From Mucilaginibacter xinganensis (GTDB lineage Bacteria; Bacteroidota; Bacteroidia; Sphingobacteriales; Sphingobacteriaceae): a stretch of DNA of 64,000 nucleotides. The stretch lies in NCBI RefSeq assembly GCF_002257585.1, contig NZ_CP022743.1, forward strand, positions 1,054,001 through 1,118,000, read 5' to 3'. A program made the translations under genes and the position numbers. Positions 62,949 through 64,000 of this stretch are shown piece after piece. Each line of letters opens with the position of its first letter. The first letter of the stretch is position 1. The notes below the pieces were generated by a model. That model had not been told where the DNA came from. It saw nothing but the letters and a program-made list of their open reading frames with translations, and ran no database searches.

Positions 62949-64000
62949 ATGCCTCAAAAGGAACTCGAAAGACTGCAAGCGGTGAACCGGTTTTTAAAAC
63001 TGGATTTCGTAAAAGAACGGGAATTGCAGGAAATTGTAATGTTGGCTGCTAAGATCTGCGGCACCCCTACTGCATTAATTACGCTTATTGATGAGGCTAC
63101 CCAATACATCAGGTTCAGCCAGACTTTTAATTATGAATCAACACAAAGAAAGGATGCCTTTTGCAACCATGTAATCGGGCAGGATTGTGTTATGGTAGTT
63201 CCTGATGCGCTGCTGGACAGAAGGTTTGAGCATAACCCCCTTGTAAATGAAGCACCCTTTATCAGGTTTTATGCCGGTGCTCCGTTAATTACGCAAGATG
63301 GTCACAAATTGGGTAGTTTATGTGTCATTAACCAGGTGCCGGGGCAGCTTAGTGAAAATCAACAACATATGTTGCAGGCGCTTGCCAGGCAGGTAATACA
63401 GCTAATGGAGTTTGATGCCAGCTTAACAATACTTAAAGAACAATTTGTTGAAGCCAAACGATTAGCAATTGAACTGCGGTCTTTTTTTGAAAGTTCCATA
63501 GATTGCCATTTACTCTTGGGCGAAAATTTTGAGATCATGGCTTTTAATAAGGCATGGGAGAGCCAAGTTAGAAAGGCCTGCCGATCGCATCCTGCTAAAG
63601 GTAAGTCTATGATAGATTATCTGGACGCCGAAAATTTGAGCTTGTTTTACAGAGATTATCGCAGGGCATTAAAAGGTACTGCTGTTTACGACGAAAGGAA
63701 CCTTAAACAAGATGGTAAAGACTGCTGGCAGATGGTGAAGTTTGAGCCTGCATTTGATGCTGACGGGAAAATTATTGGTGTATCTTTCAATTCTTCTGAT
63801 ATCACAAAAAAGGTTGAGCACCAACAGACCGTAATCAGCCAAAACGCACAACTTAATGAAATAGCCTTTATTCAATCTCATGAATTGCGGCGTCCGGTGG
63901 CATCTATAATGGGCTTGATGAAGCTCCTGAAGATGGATGGCCGGACCGATGATATAGAGGAGTGGCAATTACTGGAAGTAGCCGTGCAGGAGTTAGACGA
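62949..64000 (+). CDS. Sensor histidine kinase with GAF and PAS domains (truncated by window end)
   Basis: About 350 residues are visible, from the ATG at 62949. A GAF domain (about 20-160: AAKICGTPTALITLIDEATQYIRFSQ, RFYAGAPLITQDGHKLGSLCVI) is followed by a coiled-coil linker and a PAS domain (about 175-300: SIDCHLLLGENFEIMAFNKAWE, GVSFNSSDITKKVEHQQ). The HisKA box QSHELRRPVASIMGLMKLL, with its phospho-His, comes next, and the reading frame stays open at 64000. The cytoplasmic input domains suggest an internal signal. It may pair with the single-domain regulator at 62313. Confidence 0.92.
   Translation, partial: MPQKELERLQAVNRFLKLDFVKERELQEIVMLAAKICGTPTALITLIDEATQYIRFSQTFNYESTQRKDAFCNHVIGQDCVMVVPDALLDRRFEHNPLVNEAPFIRFYAGAPLITQDGHKLGSLCVINQVPGQLSENQQHMLQALARQVIQLMEFDASLTILKEQFVEAKRLAIELRSFFESSIDCHLLLGENFEIMAFNKAWESQVRKACRSHPAKGKSMIDYLDAENLSLFYRDYRRALKGTAVYDERNLKQDGKDCWQMVKFEPAFDADGKIIGVSFNSSDITKKVEHQQTVISQNAQLNEIAFIQSHELRRPVASIMGLMKLLKMDGRTDDIEEWQLLEVAVQELD

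Noticed and set aside
1..64000. Transposons, prophage, tRNA or rRNA genes
   Set aside because: No transposase, integrase, phage structural gene or recognisable cloverleaf or rRNA sequence was seen; tRNAs could be missed by eye.

Overview
The window reads as a chromosomal segment of a Bacteroidota bacterium, most likely Sphingobacteriaceae (Mucilaginibacter or Pedobacter-like). This placement is an inference. It rests on starts without Shine-Dalgarno sites, several promoters of the TTTG-N19/20-TAnnTTTG type, a TonB-receptor-like outer-membrane barrel, many secreted lipoproteins, AraC and TPR sensor-kinase regulators, and AT-rich intergenic patches of short imperfect repeats. No rRNA, tRNA, transposase, phage gene or CRISPR array was seen.

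Layout. 1-4.2 kb: a truncated TolC-type efflux gene, a polysaccharide deacetylase, a secreted propeller-like protein, an AraC regulator and a macrodomain protein. 4.2-13.6 kb, all on the minus strand and read from the right: GH127 beta-L-arabinofuranosidase, GH27 alpha-galactosidase, then the whole trans-4-hydroxyproline catabolic set (DapA-like deaminase, ketoglutarate semialdehyde dehydrogenase, hydroxyproline 2-epimerase, FAD-dependent D-hydroxyproline dehydrogenase). Together these could strip the sugars from plant hydroxyproline-rich glycoproteins (extensins) and convert the released hydroxyproline to 2-oxoglutarate; this is the most interesting system in the window. 13.9-15.2 kb: three tandem paralogous small secreted proteins, one preceded by a heptanucleotide repeat. 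15.3-20.5 kb: sigma-54 response regulator, Tat-exported Gfo/Idh/MocA oxidoreductase, TPR sensor kinase and a YqaE-like peptide. 20.6-25.1 kb: purU, a PIG-L deacetylase and an outer-membrane barrel protein. 25.1-29.5 kb: ECF sigma and cupin-type anti-sigma pair, VOC protein, LysR regulator, type-2 ferredoxin-NADP reductase and 2Fe-2S ferredoxin.

29.5-32 kb: a patatin-like phospholipase whose 3' end has been duplicated into 126-bp tandem repeats and decayed relics. 32.2-40.9 kb: a histidine-utilisation operon (MarR regulator, hutH, hutU, hutI, bifunctional ftcD) followed by an orphan peptide-binding lipoprotein. 41-47.5 kb: small lipoprotein, aconitase and a pair of M16 peptidases (one catalytic, one without the zinc motif). 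47.7-55.4 kb: M42 aminopeptidase, sugar nucleotidyltransferase, GH31 alpha-glucosidase, TM2 protein, M28 peptidase and an EEP-family hydrolase. 55.5-64 kb: SIMPL protein, degenerate receiver-like protein, serS, rsmI, lnt, a BadF-type kinase translationally coupled to a single-domain response regulator, and a GAF/PAS sensor kinase cut by the window end.

Most of the window serves catabolism of plant-derived sugars and amino acids (hydroxyproline, histidine, peptides), interspersed with housekeeping genes. Several convergent gene pairs share clear hairpin terminators.
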